NCBI RefSeq assembly: GCF_001544215.1
Contig: NZ_BCQB01000007.1
Span: 21,184 to 85,183 of the forward strand
Reading direction: 5' to 3'
Length of the DNA stretch: 64,000 nucleotides
From: Enterococcus durans NBRC 100479 = LMG 10746
Lineage (GTDB): Bacteria > Bacillota > Bacilli > Lactobacillales > Enterococcaceae
Under the pieces are notes generated by a model that saw only the letters and a list, made by a program, of their open reading frames with translations, made no database searches and had not been told where the DNA came from. This document shows positions 50,794 through 60,278 of this stretch, in pieces. Position 1 is the first letter of the stretch; every line of letters begins with the position of its first letter. The position numbers were made by a program, and so were the translations under genes.

Positions 50794-53460
50794 TTATTTA
50801 TTCTTTTGTACGTGGACAAGGATCATTTTTGTGATTTCCATCAAAATCACCGTCACTAAGGCAATTCCGATACATGTAAAGACTTCAGTTAAGCCAAAAG
50901 CAGCTGGAATTGAGAAGACTTGTTTTAACCCAGGAATCATGGTCAAGCAATATAATGCACTACATACGACAACAGCTAACAAGACACTTCGATTTGAGAA
51001 GAATCCAGCTTGGATCGCTGTTTGTGTATTGGAACGTGCTGGAAATGTTTGTAACGTCCGGCACCAGATCAATGTAGAGAAGGACATCGCTACACCAAAT
51101 TCTGGTGAGTGTTGCATCCCTAGCCATTGAGCAAAAATAACTGCGATCCCGATCAATACACCACGGTAAGTTACTGAGATTAACGTTTTATCCGTAAAAA
51201 TACCGGAATTTGGATCTCTTGGTGGTCTACCCATCGTTGCTGGTTCCGCTTTTTCCGTTCCTAAAGCAATAGCAGGAAGAGAGTCGTTCACTAAGTTGAT
51301 AAATAGTAATTGTAATGCAGTAAATGGGTTTGACCAATCCGCAACTAAAGCAAAGATAATCGCAATGATTGCACCCAAGTTACCTGAAAACAGGTAAGAA
51401 ATGGCCTTCATGATGTTATCGAAGACATTTCGTCCTACTTCAACGGCACTGACGATCGATGCAAAATTGTCATCAGTCAAGACCATTGCAGCAGCATCTT
51501 TCGCAACATCCGTACCTGTTCCCATTGCAATACCGATATCTGCTTGTTTCAAGGCTGGTGCATCATTGACACCATCACCGGTCATCGCTGAAATATGGCC
51601 TTTATTTTGCCATGCTCGTACGATCCTAATTTTGTTTTCTGGTGAAACACGCGCATATACGGTCACTTTTTCTAGTACTTCGTTCAGTTGGTCTTCTGTC
51701 AGATCATCTAATTCTGTACCAGTCAACGCTTGATCGCCTTCTTCAAAAATGCCGATTTCTTTGGCGATTGCTACAGCAGTCGTCTTATGGTCACCTGTGA
51801 TCATGATCGTCTTGATACCAGCACTTCTTGCTTCTTTGACGGCTTGTGTCACTTCTTCTCTTGGCGGATCGATCATTGCAAGCAATCCAACTAAGATCAA
51901 GTCATTTTCATCTTCAAATGAAAGTTCTGTGCTTTCGATTGGACGATACGCAAAAGCTAAAACACGTAACGCACGATTTGAAAAAGCTTCATTTTGTTCT
52001 TTGAATTTTGTCATCAGTTCTTCTGTCATTGGCACAACTTCTCCATTGACCAACGCTTTTTTACTACGACCAAAGATGATATCCGGTCCACCCTTGACGA
52101 ACAAATATTGCCCATTGTTGATGTTATGTGCCGTTGACATCAATTTACGGTCAGAATCAAATGGTAATTCTGCTTGTCTTGGATAGGTATTTCGGATTTC
52201 TTGATAAGGCTGGTTCAACTTTTCACTGAAATCAATGAATGCCACTTCTGTTGGATCACCTAGTTTTGTACCATCTTCACTGATCGAAGCATCATTTGCT
52301 AAGACACTGATCTCAATCAAACGGCGTTCATCATCGGACCATTTGGCTGGATCATTCGTGAAGTCTCCCGTAGCGCCATTTGCCAAATAATAGTCAACCA
52401 CTGTCATTTTATTTTGAGTCAACGTACCAGTCTTATCGGTACAAATGATACTTGTTGATCCAAGTGTTTCAACCGCAGGTAACTTACGAATGATCGCATG
52501 ACGTTTTGCCATTTTATTTGTTCCTAAAGACAAAACGATTGTTACGATCGATTGCAATGCTTCTGGAATAGCCGCTACGGCAACAGCAACTGCGAACATG
52601 ACTGCACTAACGATATCTGCAGTTAGATCCCCTGTTCCCTCACCTAAATAGATACGGAACAACTGGATACCTAAAATAACTAGTGATAAAGCTAGGATCG
52701 CCAAACTTAATTTTTTACTGAATTTGTCTAATCCACGTTGTAGAGGAGTGACTTGTTCCGTTGTTGATTCAAGAAGTCCAGCAACTTCTCCGATTTCTGT
52801 ATTGTTCCCAGTAGCAGTTACTAAGAATTTTCCGCGGCCATAAGTGATGATCGTTCCACTAAACACCATATTTATACGGTCGCCGATCGGTACTGTTTGC
52901 TCAATCGATACAACCTCTTTTTCTGAAGCTGTCGATTCACCAGTAAGCATTCCTTCATCTACTTTTAATGAACCAGCTTCTAACAGCCGCCCATCAGCAG
53001 GTACATAATCCCCTGCATCTAATAAGACGATATCCCCAACAACTAACTCATTTGCTGGAATCGTCCGTTCTTTTCCGTCACGGATAACACGCGCATCAGG
53101 TGCGGAAAGACTTTTTAATGCTTCTAAAGAGCCTTCTGCTTTTTTTGTTTGGATAACACTGATCGCGGAGTTCAACATCAACACGGCAAAAATAACTAAG
53201 GATTCGATGTAGTCACCCATGACCATTTGGATCAATGCGACAATCAGCAACACGATGACCATAGCATCTTTGAATGTTTCTAAGAACAATTTCCATGTCG
53301 GTTTCTTAGGTGCTTCCTTTAGCTGATTCAATCCATCTCTTTCTAACTTTTCTTTTGCGAGCGTCGTACTCAATCCTTCGGTCGAGCTCTGCGTTTTTTG
53401 CATCAGCGAGTCGATTGATTCCTTGTAGACGGCTTGCTGAGCCTGTTCCTTGTTTTCCAA
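50794..53460 (-). CDS. PMCA-type P-type ATPase, likely manganese (or calcium) exporter
   Basis: An 888-residue type II P-type ATPase. N-terminal cytoplasmic region LSTTLAKEKLERDGLNQL, TGES in the actuator, DKTGTLTQNKMT phosphorylation site, GDGVNDAPALKQADIGIAMG hinge, and ten membrane segments with AVAAIPEALQSIVTIVL (M4, the PEGL-like motif is PEAL). By fold it is a Ca2+-ATPase. The leader carries a yybP-ykoY riboswitch, a Mn2+ sensor known upstream of the related streptococcal and lactococcal Mn-exporting ATPases (MgtA, YoaB). Manganese export is therefore more likely than calcium transport; no direct proof. Confidence 0.9.
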   Translation of the reverse strand: MENKEQAQQAVYKESIDSLMQKTQSSTEGLSTTLAKEKLERDGLNQLKEAPKKPTWKLFLETFKDAMVIVLLIVALIQMVMGDYIESLVIFAVLMLNSAISVIQTKKAEGSLEALKSLSAPDARVIRDGKERTIPANELVVGDIVLLDAGDYVPADGRLLEAGSLKVDEGMLTGESTASEKEVVSIEQTVPIGDRINMVFSGTIITYGRGKFLVTATGNNTEIGEVAGLLESTTEQVTPLQRGLDKFSKKLSLAILALSLVILGIQLFRIYLGEGTGDLTADIVSAVMFAVAVAVAAIPEALQSIVTIVLSLGTNKMAKRHAIIRKLPAVETLGSTSIICTDKTGTLTQNKMTVVDYYLANGATGDFTNDPAKWSDDERRLIEISVLANDASISEDGTKLGDPTEVAFIDFSEKLNQPYQEIRNTYPRQAELPFDSDRKLMSTAHNINNGQYLFVKGGPDIIFGRSKKALVNGEVVPMTEELMTKFKEQNEAFSNRALRVLAFAYRPIESTELSFEDENDLILVGLLAMIDPPREEVTQAVKEARSAGIKTIMITGDHKTTAVAIAKEIGIFEEGDQALTGTELDDLTEDQLNEVLEKVTVYARVSPENKIRIVRAWQNKGHISAMTGDGVNDAPALKQADIGIAMGTGTDVAKDAAAMVLTDDNFASIVSAVEVGRNVFDNIMKAISYLFSGNLGAIIAIIFALVADWSNPFTALQLLFINLVNDSLPAIALGTEKAEPATMGRPPRDPNSGIFTDKTLISVTYRGVLIGIAVIFAQWLGMQHSPEFGVAMSFSTLIWCRTLQTFPARSNTQTAIQAGFFSNRSVLLAVVVCSALYCLTMIPGLKQVFSIPAAFGLTEVFTCIGIALVTVILMEITKMILVHVQKNK

Positions 53461-53508
53461 ATTTCATCCCCCATTTTGATTTTTAGTTATCGGCAATTGT
53501 CCTGACTG

Positions 53509-53551
53509 AAAAAAAGAGACCTAAGACAAATGCGGATTTGTCTTAGGTCTC
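53509..53551 (-). terminator. Riboswitch-controlled terminator upstream of the P-type ATPase
   Basis: GAGACCTAAGACAAAT (53551-53536) pairs perfectly with ATTTGTCTTAGGTCTC (53531-53516), followed by seven T. Its first arm is the 3' arm of the aptamer's P1 helix, so the two structures exclude each other. Confidence 0.92.
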
Positions 53552-53637
53552 ACCATTTCATACAATACCAGATAACCATTTAGTTAACTTACTGTTGATA
53601 TTATCACAACAAATGTTGTCGGTTACTCCCCTAAGGA
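53542..53637 (-). ncRNA. yybP-ykoY manganese riboswitch
   Basis: The minus strand has CTTAGGGGAGTAACC at the 5' side and GGTGAGACCTAAG at the 3' side, the conserved loop sequences of this class; CTTAGG/CCTAAG form P1. Mn2+ is known to dock the two legs, stabilising P1; here that would block the overlapping terminator and switch the ATPase on. The class assignment is by consensus from memory. Confidence 0.88.
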
Positions 53638-53807
53638 GATATTCAACTGTACTATTATCCTACCTGAATATATGCCAAAAAGCAACCACTTTAGCTTAGT
53701 TTACTGGATATTTTCAACCTTGTTTACAAAAATGACGTTCTTCATTTGTAGGCTTCTTTTTGTTCTCATGCTATACTATTGTTATTGTAAAAAAGGAGGA
53801 TTTGACT

Positions 53808-55259
53808 GTGGGAACAAATATTATTTATGTCCTTTATTTGATCAACGTCATCATTGCTTTAGTTATTATTTTGATCAAACCACGTGATGTTGCTGCTATC
53901 TGGGCATGGTTACTTGTACTTTTCGCGCTTCCCGGTATTGGGTTTATACTCTACCTTTTCTTTGGGCGTGGCCTGACAGATAAGAAAAAATTCTATTTAA
54001 GACAAAGTGACTTGAAAGAATTAGAAAATTTTCGAGATTTCAAAGGAGATACGATCGATCACTATGATCCATTGATGGAAAATCTGGAACATCAACAATT
54101 CGTTGATTTTTTCTCTTCACTCAATCGTATGCCACTGACTCGAAAAAATTCGGTTACTTTATTGATAGATGGACAAGAAAAACTGGACGCTCTATTAAAA
54201 GATATCAAAGCGGCCAAACATTCCGTCCATATTGAGTATTATGCCTTTGTAACAGACAATATTGGCCAACAGATCTTGTCGTTACTTGAAGAAAAAGCAG
54301 CAGAAGGAGTAGAAGTCCGTTTACTGTATGATGCCTTTGGCTCCAACGGAACAAAACCAAAGGACTTCAATAAACTAATTAAAAATGGTGGACACGTTCA
54401 CACATTTATTACTTCTCAACGTGCATTGCTCCGTTTTCGCCTAAACTATCATGATCACCGCAAAATTGTTGTGATCGATGGAAAAATCGGTTATATCGGT
54501 GGTTTCAATATCGCTGATCAATACGTCAACGTAACCAAAAAATTTGGGTACTGGCGTGACACACATCTTCGAATCTATGGAGCCGCAGCATCGCTCTTGC
54601 AATTACGCTTTCTAACAGATTGGAATGTTTCAGTTCCTGAACAGAAAAAAGTCGGCTATCATCTTAATTACTTTTTCCAAAAAGAACCGGGGAAAGACTA
54701 TAAAAATGAAAATACATCTATTCAATTAGTGTCAAGCGGTCCAAACAATGAACGTGAGCAGATCAAGTTATCCTTCATTAAACTGATCACTTCAGCGAAA
54801 AAACGGATTTGGATCCAAACGCCCTATCTTGTACCTGATGAGAGTGTACTTGCAGCTTTAAAAATTGCAGCTGCCTCAGGTGTCGAAGTCAAGATCATGA
54901 TCCCAAACAAGCCCGATCATCCCTTCATCTATCGCGCTACTCAATATTATGCTAGACAATTGATCAAAGAGAACGTGCAGATCTTAGTGTATGAAAATGG
55001 ATTTCTACACGCAAAGACACTGATCATGGATGATGAAATCTGTATGGTGGGCTCTGCCAATCAAGATATTCGTAGTTACCGTCTGAACTTTGAAACTAGT
55101 GCTGTCATTTACGATGCAGACTTCTTGAACCAATTAGCAGACCAATTTTTGGTTGATGAAGAAAAGTGTACACCGATGACAACTGAAACAGTCAAAGAAA
55201 TGTCTAAGTGGTTATTGTTCAAACAACAAATTTCACGTTTGTTCTCACCAATTTTATAG
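53808..55259 (+). CDS. cls: Cardiolipin synthase
   Basis: A 483-residue phospholipase D-type enzyme. Two N-terminal membrane segments (about 4-22, 31-51) precede two HKD motifs: HDHRKIVVIDGKIGYIGG (H215, K219-region) and HAKTLIMDDEICMVGSAN. It joins two phosphatidylglycerol molecules into cardiolipin. GTG at 53808 with AGGAGG gives the numbering used in enterococcal daptomycin work; by that numbering N13, D27, H215 and R218 are wild type and no MPL insertion is present after 110. It is divergent from the riboswitch-ATPase unit. Confidence 0.95.
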   Translation: MGTNIIYVLYLINVIIALVIILIKPRDVAAIWAWLLVLFALPGIGFILYLFFGRGLTDKKKFYLRQSDLKELENFRDFKGDTIDHYDPLMENLEHQQFVDFFSSLNRMPLTRKNSVTLLIDGQEKLDALLKDIKAAKHSVHIEYYAFVTDNIGQQILSLLEEKAAEGVEVRLLYDAFGSNGTKPKDFNKLIKNGGHVHTFITSQRALLRFRLNYHDHRKIVVIDGKIGYIGGFNIADQYVNVTKKFGYWRDTHLRIYGAAASLLQLRFLTDWNVSVPEQKKVGYHLNYFFQKEPGKDYKNENTSIQLVSSGPNNEREQIKLSFIKLITSAKKRIWIQTPYLVPDESVLAALKIAAASGVEVKIMIPNKPDHPFIYRATQYYARQLIKENVQILVYENGFLHAKTLIMDDEICMVGSANQDIRSYRLNFETSAVIYDADFLNQLADQFLVDEEKCTPMTTETVKEMSKWLLFKQQISRLFSPIL

Positions 55260-55341
55260 TCTGGATAAGTTATTCCCAGTATTTTTCATCTAACACTCTT
55301 GGTTCTCATAGATCACGTATCAAAACGATCAGCTGTTCGTA

Positions 55342-55400
55342 AAAAAAGTTGGCTACTCAAAAAAATAGGAAAGCCTATTTTCAAAGTAGTCAACTTTTTT
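55342..55400. terminator. Terminator after cls
   Basis: AAAAAAGTTGGCTACT pairs with AGTAGTCAACTTTTTT, with an inner ATAGG/CCTAT pair. It serves convergent transcripts. Confidence 0.8.
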
Positions 55401-55436
55401 CTATTGGTTTATTTTCATTTTCGACCCAGATATATG

Positions 55437-56270
55437 TTAGAAATCTGCAGATTCCTTCAATGCTCCAGCTGCCCAATGATTGATTGGTCCATATTTATGC
55501 CCTACGTTGATTTCTTCTCGTATCGCAACATTCACATATTCTTTCGCAAAACGAATGGCTTCCTCAACAGATTTTCCTCTAGCTAATTCTGCTGCAATAC
55601 AAGCCGATAAAGAATCCCCTGTGCCGTTGATACGATCAGTAGGATAAAAAGGTGCACTTAACCAAAATGACTTTCCGGATTCAAGCAAGACATAATCTTT
55701 TACGTCTTTTTGGTCTGCATCCTTTAAATGATGCCCTTTGATCATGACATTTTTTGCCCCCATTTGTTGGAGTTCCTTTGCTGCTTGAACGTAATCTTCC
55801 TCTTCTGACAATGATCGGCCAGTCAATTTTTCTGCTTCATAAAAATTAGGAGTCAAAACTGTTGCTAAAGGTAAAAGTTTGTCTTTCAAGCTTTGTAAAG
55901 CAGATTCCTCTAGTAACAGATTGCCATGTTTGGTCACGATCACAGGATCAACGACTAAAGGACCGAAGTCATACTTTTGGTAATTCTCAACAACTGTTTC
56001 GATCAATGTAGAATCAGCTAACATCCCTGTTTTTGCTGCTTTTACTTGGTAATCTTCTGCAATCAATGCAAACTCTTTATCAATAAAGTCAGTTGGCAGC
56101 GTCACACTTGCGCCAATGCCATATGAGTTTCCTGCCACGCAAGCAGTCATTACAGAGACACCATAAACGCCTCGAGTAAAAAACGTATGCATATCTGCTT
56201 GCATCCCGGCACTGCCATCACTATCTGAACCAGCGATGGTCATTACTTGTAAATATTGTTCTTCCATCAT
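55437..56270 (-). CDS. pdxK: Pyridoxine / hydroxymethylpyrimidine kinase (PdxK-ThiD family)
   Basis: A 277-residue ribokinase-fold kinase: TIAGSDSDGSAGMQADMHTF at the start, AAKTGMLADSTLIETV, VVDPVIVTKHG, LTPNFYEAEKLTGRSL and the anion hole NGTGDSLSACIAAELA with the catalytic Asp. The Cys lid of staphylococcal PdxK is not present here; GTGD makes it ThiD-like. It phosphorylates B6 vitamers or HMP. No thiamine genes adjoin it, so B6 salvage is favoured. ATG at 56270 (or 56267) follows AAGGGA. The symbol is tentative. Confidence 0.75.
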   Translation of the reverse strand: MMEEQYLQVMTIAGSDSDGSAGMQADMHTFFTRGVYGVSVMTACVAGNSYGIGASVTLPTDFIDKEFALIAEDYQVKAAKTGMLADSTLIETVVENYQKYDFGPLVVDPVIVTKHGNLLLEESALQSLKDKLLPLATVLTPNFYEAEKLTGRSLSEEEDYVQAAKELQQMGAKNVMIKGHHLKDADQKDVKDYVLLESGKSFWLSAPFYPTDRINGTGDSLSACIAAELARGKSVEEAIRFAKEYVNVAIREEINVGHKYGPINHWAAGALKESADF

Positions 56271-56418
56271 GATCATTCCCTTCGTTCTTTTATCTATCAT
56301 TTTTGATTGATTTTTTCTTTTGCAGTTACTATACCACTACTTTACTCCTACAATCAAATTTATTTGAAAATACTTTGGATTTAGCGTTTTTATACCAATG
56401 ATAAAGAAATAGACACTA

Positions 56419-56461
56419 AAAAAAACTTTTAAGGAAAAGCAAGAAGCAATTCCTTAAAAGC
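56419..56461 (-). terminator. Terminator after uspA
   Basis: CTTTTAAGGAA on the minus strand pairs with TTCCTTAAAAG, followed by eight T, about 20 nt after the stop. Confidence 0.88.
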
Positions 56462-56481
56462 ATTATTATTAATTGATAACG

Positions 56482-56922
56482 TTATTTAATTACGAGCACA
56501 TTACATGGTGCATGGTTTACTACATAGGAAGTTGTTGAACCAACTAACGCTCGTTCCACTGCATTTAACCCTGTCGCACCCATCACGATCAAATCGATTG
56601 GTTCTTTGGATTCATTGAAGTTTGCGATCAATGTTTTTGGATAACCATATAAAATATATGTCTCGATATCTGTCAATCCTTTTTCAATTGCCAGATTTCG
56701 ATGCTCATTCATTTGTTTTTCCGCTACTTCATCTAATTCTTCTTGAAGATTTGGTGTCAGGAACCCAAAGTCACCGAAATAGTTGCCAGTCACTTCATTG
56801 ACATACAAAATGTGCAAAGTTGCTTGATTTCTCTTAGCAGCTGCAACCGCCTCCATAAAAGCCTTTTCAGCTTTTTCTGAACCATCAATTGCAACTAAAA
56901 TATTTTTATACGCATCTAACAT
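56482..56922 (-). CDS. Universal stress protein, UspA family
   Basis: A 146-residue UspA-fold protein. It starts YKNILVAIDGSEKAEKAFME and ends with the ATP-binding signature MGATGLNAVERALVGSTTSY (G-2x-G-9x-G-S), followed by VVNHAPCNVLVIK. It binds ATP and helps survival in stress; targets are not known. Single gene with its own terminator. Confidence 0.92.
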   Translation of the reverse strand: MLDAYKNILVAIDGSEKAEKAFMEAVAAAKRNQATLHILYVNEVTGNYFGDFGFLTPNLQEELDEVAEKQMNEHRNLAIEKGLTDIETYILYGYPKTLIANFNESKEPIDLIVMGATGLNAVERALVGSTTSYVVNHAPCNVLVIK

Positions 56923-57000
56923 TGTAAACGCCTCCTTGCCTTAATTCTAGCACTATTGAGTCCCCATAACAAATATTTACTTGTATCATTTTTATATAAA

Positions 57001-57164
57001 AAAGGCCAGAATAGAAATGAACCTACCCTCAATAAATAAGCCAAATCTCACGAAAATCATTTTTCAAATTTTTGAAGATTCATGTTTATTTTTTAAGGAG
57101 GCAATTTCTATTCCCGCCATTTATTCAAATTTCTTGCATACGAGAAACGCTTTTACTTCTGTCA
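57001..57164. repeat. Hairpin repeat subtype A, strongly degenerate
   Basis: It has GGCCAGAATAGAAATGA, AATAAGCCAAATCTCACGAA, AAATTTTTGAAGATTC, AGGAGGCAATTTCTATTCCC, the hinge CGCCATTTATTC (57115-57126) and GAGAAACGCTTTTACTTCTG. The order of modules is kept although base identity has fallen, so this is an old copy. Confidence 0.65.
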
Positions 57165-57191
57165 TTGCTTCTTTTTATTAGAAGTTCGTTT

Positions 57192-58583
57192 CTAGAATCC
57201 GTTGTTCTTAGCCACTTCGCTGAACCAATGACCAGATTTCTTGATCGTCCGTTTTCCATCTTGAGCAAGATCTACTGCAATAAAACCATAGCGATTCTTA
57301 TATGCATTTGTCCATGACCAGTTATCCATGCACGTCCACATATGGTAACCAACACAATTTGTGCCTTCTTCGATTGCTTGATGAACATATTTTAGATGAT
57401 CCGTAACAAATTCGATGCGGTAATCATCTTCAATCACGCCATTCTCATTGATAAAACGTTTTTCTCCTTCAACCCCCATACCATTTTCGGAAATATAGCA
57501 TTTGATATTTCCATAATTTTCTCTAGTATTCGTCAAAATATCATAAATTCCTTTTTCATAGATTTCCCATCCACGATAAGGGTTCATTTTTTTATTTGGC
57601 AGATCATAATTATCAAAATAATCATCTGGCATAGGACCATTTTTTGTATCCACTGGCGTTTCTTTCGCTTTGATCCGTCGCGGTTGGTAATAATTGATCC
57701 CTAATAGATCGACCGTATTTTCTTTGATCGTTTCCAGATCCCCTTCTTTTATCTCAGGTAATAAATCCAATTCTTTGACAATCTTGATCAAGTCTTGCGG
57801 AAACTCGCCTTTTACAGCGGGATCAAGGAACGAACGATTAAAGAAAGCATCCGCGATCGTTGCGGCTTTCACATCTTCTTCATTTGTTTCATCTCTCGGG
57901 TAGCTTGGTGTCAGATTTAAGATGATCCCGATTTCTCCATCTTGTGCCAATTGGTGATATGCCTTGATCGCTTTGGCACTCGCCAGATTTTCATGATAGC
58001 CAACTTGAATAGCCTCTTTCATATTGACATGATTTGGATAATGGAATTGATACAGGTACCCTCCTTCAACTGGAACAATCGGCTCATTGTGGGTAAACCA
58101 TTTTTTTACAAGATCGCCGAACAAGTCAAAACAAGTAGTCGCATAATCCACATATGCATCGACAGTTTTTCGGTCTAACCAACCACCATTTTTTTGAAGT
58201 GTCAGCGGCATATCAAAATGATAGAGATTCACAAAAGGTTCAATACCATTGTCTAATAGTTCTTTGAAGTACGCACGATAAAAAGCAACTGCAGTCTGGT
58301 TTACTTCCCCAGTTCCATTTGGTAGTAGACGGCTCCATTGGATAGACGTCCGGAAAGTATTATGGCCTGTTTTCTTCATCAATTGTACGTCTTCACGGTA
58401 TTTAGTATAAAACTGACTCGTTTTTTCCGGCCCTACTTGATTGAAAAACTTTTCTGGTTCTTGTTCATACCAGTAATCCCAAATATTCTCTCCTTTGTGA
58501 TCGCCTTGGATTCTTCCTTCTGTTTGTGGACCGCTAGCTGCCGAACCCCACCAAAAATTCTCTGGAAATTTATACTTCGTCAT
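57192..58583 (-). CDS. bglA: 6-phospho-beta-glucosidase, GH1 family
   Basis: A 463-residue GH1 enzyme. Acid/base Glu in WFTHNEPIVPVEGGY and nucleophile Glu in IKCYISENGMGVEG; FRTSIQWSRLLPNGTGEVNQ and NYYQPRR are family stretches. It is cytoplasmic, with no signal peptide. Its PTS neighbour suggests it cleaves phosphorylated beta-glucosides such as cellobiose-6-P. It is divergent from the IIC gene, with two palindromes between them. The symbol is generic. Confidence 0.9.
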   Translation of the reverse strand: MTKYKFPENFWWGSAASGPQTEGRIQGDHKGENIWDYWYEQEPEKFFNQVGPEKTSQFYTKYREDVQLMKKTGHNTFRTSIQWSRLLPNGTGEVNQTAVAFYRAYFKELLDNGIEPFVNLYHFDMPLTLQKNGGWLDRKTVDAYVDYATTCFDLFGDLVKKWFTHNEPIVPVEGGYLYQFHYPNHVNMKEAIQVGYHENLASAKAIKAYHQLAQDGEIGIILNLTPSYPRDETNEEDVKAATIADAFFNRSFLDPAVKGEFPQDLIKIVKELDLLPEIKEGDLETIKENTVDLLGINYYQPRRIKAKETPVDTKNGPMPDDYFDNYDLPNKKMNPYRGWEIYEKGIYDILTNTRENYGNIKCYISENGMGVEGEKRFINENGVIEDDYRIEFVTDHLKYVHQAIEEGTNCVGYHMWTCMDNWSWTNAYKNRYGFIAVDLAQDGKRTIKKSGHWFSEVAKNNGF

Positions 58584-58614
58584 TTTTTTGCCCTCACTTA
58601 TTTTCTTTTGATAC

Positions 58615-58627
58615 CGTTATGATAACG
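58615..58627. promoter_or_regulatory. Palindrome near the GH1 promoter, operator candidate
   Basis: CGTTATGATAACG is a perfect 13-bp inverted repeat about 32 nt upstream of the GH1 start. It could bind the GntR-type regulator encoded at 60279. Confidence 0.5.
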
Positions 58628-58696
58628 AATACCAAAAAATAAATCAATACTTTTATAATAAATGACTAGACATTTAATAAAATACCGGTTATACTA

Positions 58697-58718
58697 TTTT
58701 TGTAATCGATTACAAAAA
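58697..58718. promoter_or_regulatory. 22-bp perfect palindrome upstream of PTS IIC, operator candidate
   Basis: TTTTTGTAATC is followed by its exact inverse GATTACAAAAA. The core TGTAATCGATTACA resembles operators of UTRA-type GntR repressors. It ends 20 nt before the IIC start. Confidence 0.65.
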
Positions 58719-58738
58719 ATAAATTTGAGGTGAAAATA

Positions 58739-60010
58739 ATGAATGGTTTTATGGATAAGCTTGCTCAGAAAATCATGCCTCTAGCAAATATGTTGGGGCG
58801 AAATCGTTACTTGACGGTTTTAAGAGACGCATTTATGCTGTCTTTTCCATTAACGATGTTTGGTTCTATCGTGGTAGTTATCAATAATCTTCCATTTTTC
58901 AGTGATAGCACGAAAGGAACTTTAACCACTCTATTTGGAAACGGTCAAAATGCAACAATGAGTATCATGTCTGTCTTTGTTACTTTTGGTATCGGCTATT
59001 ATTTATCGAAATCCTATGACGTTGAAGGTATTTTTGGCGGAGCAGTTTCCTTTGCGAGCTTTTTGATTCTTACTCCTTTTGTCATGACTACACCTGGAGG
59101 CGAAGAGGTTTCTGGTGTCTTGTCGCTTGATCGACTTGGCGCTAAAGGAATGTTCATTGGTATGATTGCTGCATTTATTGCAGGTGAAATCTACTGCCGT
59201 ATCACAAAACGTGGTTGGCAGATCAAAATGCCTGACGGTGTACCACCAGCAGTATCAAAATCTTTTGCTGCTTTGATTCCAGCCGTTGTGACATTAACTG
59301 TTTTCTTAGTTATCAACGCGATTATGACTGGTGTCTTCCATGCAAATCTTCATGATGTGGTTTATGAAGTAATCCAGAAACCATTGACTGGATTGGGAAG
59401 CAGCTTACCAGCTACATTGATTGCTTTGTTTTTTGTTCAATTCCTATGGTTCTTCGGACTTCATGGTCAAATCATCGTCAACTCTGTAATGGACCCGATC
59501 TGGAACACTTTGATGCTTGATAACCTTGAAGCTTATCAACAAGGGAAAGAATTGCCACACATCATCACTAAACCATTCATGGAAACTTTTACCGTGGGTA
59601 TCGGTGGTTCAGGTATGACACTGGCTGTTGTCCTTTTGATGGCATTTGTTTTGAAGAAAAAACAATATCGTGATGTTGGTCGTCTAGCTTTAGCTCCCGG
59701 GATCTTCAATGTGAATGAACCTGTGATCTTCGGGTTGCCAATCGTTTTAAACGCAACGATCTTGATTCCTTGGGTCATTGCACCACTGATCGTCACTACA
59801 TTCAACTACTTGATCATGGCAGCTGGGATCGTACCACCACCAACTGGCGTCTCGGTGCCTTGGACTGTTCCAATCATCGCAAGTGGCGTGTTGGCAACCA
59901 ATTCTTGGTTAGGCGGGCTCCTTCAAGTTGTTGACTTTGTGATTGTAGCTTTCATTTGGTATCCGTTCCTTAAGGTCTTGGACAAACAACCAGACTTGGA
60001 TGTCTTATAA
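58739..60010 (+). CDS. PTS cellobiose-type transporter subunit IIC
   Basis: A 423-residue membrane protein with about ten segments. MLGRNRYLTVLRDAFMLSFP and GSIVVVINNLPF are the lactose/cellobiose (CelB) IIC start; LWFFGLHGQIIVNSVMDPIW and NEPVIFGLPIVLN are the substrate-binding region, with the conserved His and Glu. It imports and, with IIA and IIB, phosphorylates a beta-glucoside. No IIA or IIB gene is in the window, so it uses subunits coded elsewhere. ATG at 58739 after GAGGTG. Confidence 0.92.
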   Translation: MNGFMDKLAQKIMPLANMLGRNRYLTVLRDAFMLSFPLTMFGSIVVVINNLPFFSDSTKGTLTTLFGNGQNATMSIMSVFVTFGIGYYLSKSYDVEGIFGGAVSFASFLILTPFVMTTPGGEEVSGVLSLDRLGAKGMFIGMIAAFIAGEIYCRITKRGWQIKMPDGVPPAVSKSFAALIPAVVTLTVFLVINAIMTGVFHANLHDVVYEVIQKPLTGLGSSLPATLIALFFVQFLWFFGLHGQIIVNSVMDPIWNTLMLDNLEAYQQGKELPHIITKPFMETFTVGIGGSGMTLAVVLLMAFVLKKKQYRDVGRLALAPGIFNVNEPVIFGLPIVLNATILIPWVIAPLIVTTFNYLIMAAGIVPPPTGVSVPWTVPIIASGVLATNSWLGGLLQVVDFVIVAFIWYPFLKVLDKQPDLDVL

Positions 60011-60034
60011 CAACTACTTTTACTACATTGAAAA

Positions 60035-60193
60035 GAGGTCGAGACAAAAGTCATTTAGGTTTGAGAAATTAGGGAGAAAAACGAGCAATACAAAAATGTA
60101 TTGTTCGTTTTTTTAAATTTCCGAAAATCTAGACTTTTGGACGTCGTTTATTCGAGAGTCTGTAATAAAACTGATTTTCAGATTTTTCCCCAC
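60035..60193. repeat. Hairpin repeat subtype B
   Basis: GAGGTCGAGACAAAAGTC, ACGAGCAATACAAAAATGTA, TTGTTCGTTTTTTT, CCGAAAATCTAGACTTTTGG, hinge CGTCGTTTATTC (60142-60153) and ATTTTCAGATTTTTCCCC. Closely matches the copy at 38412. It lies between the IIC gene and its regulator. Confidence 0.85.
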
Positions 60194-60278
60194 AGTTTTT
60201 TTACTACCGACCTTCTTTTTCGATTACTTGTTGTCGAAAAAGATATCTTTAGTTATACTCAATTGTGAGGTGAATAAC

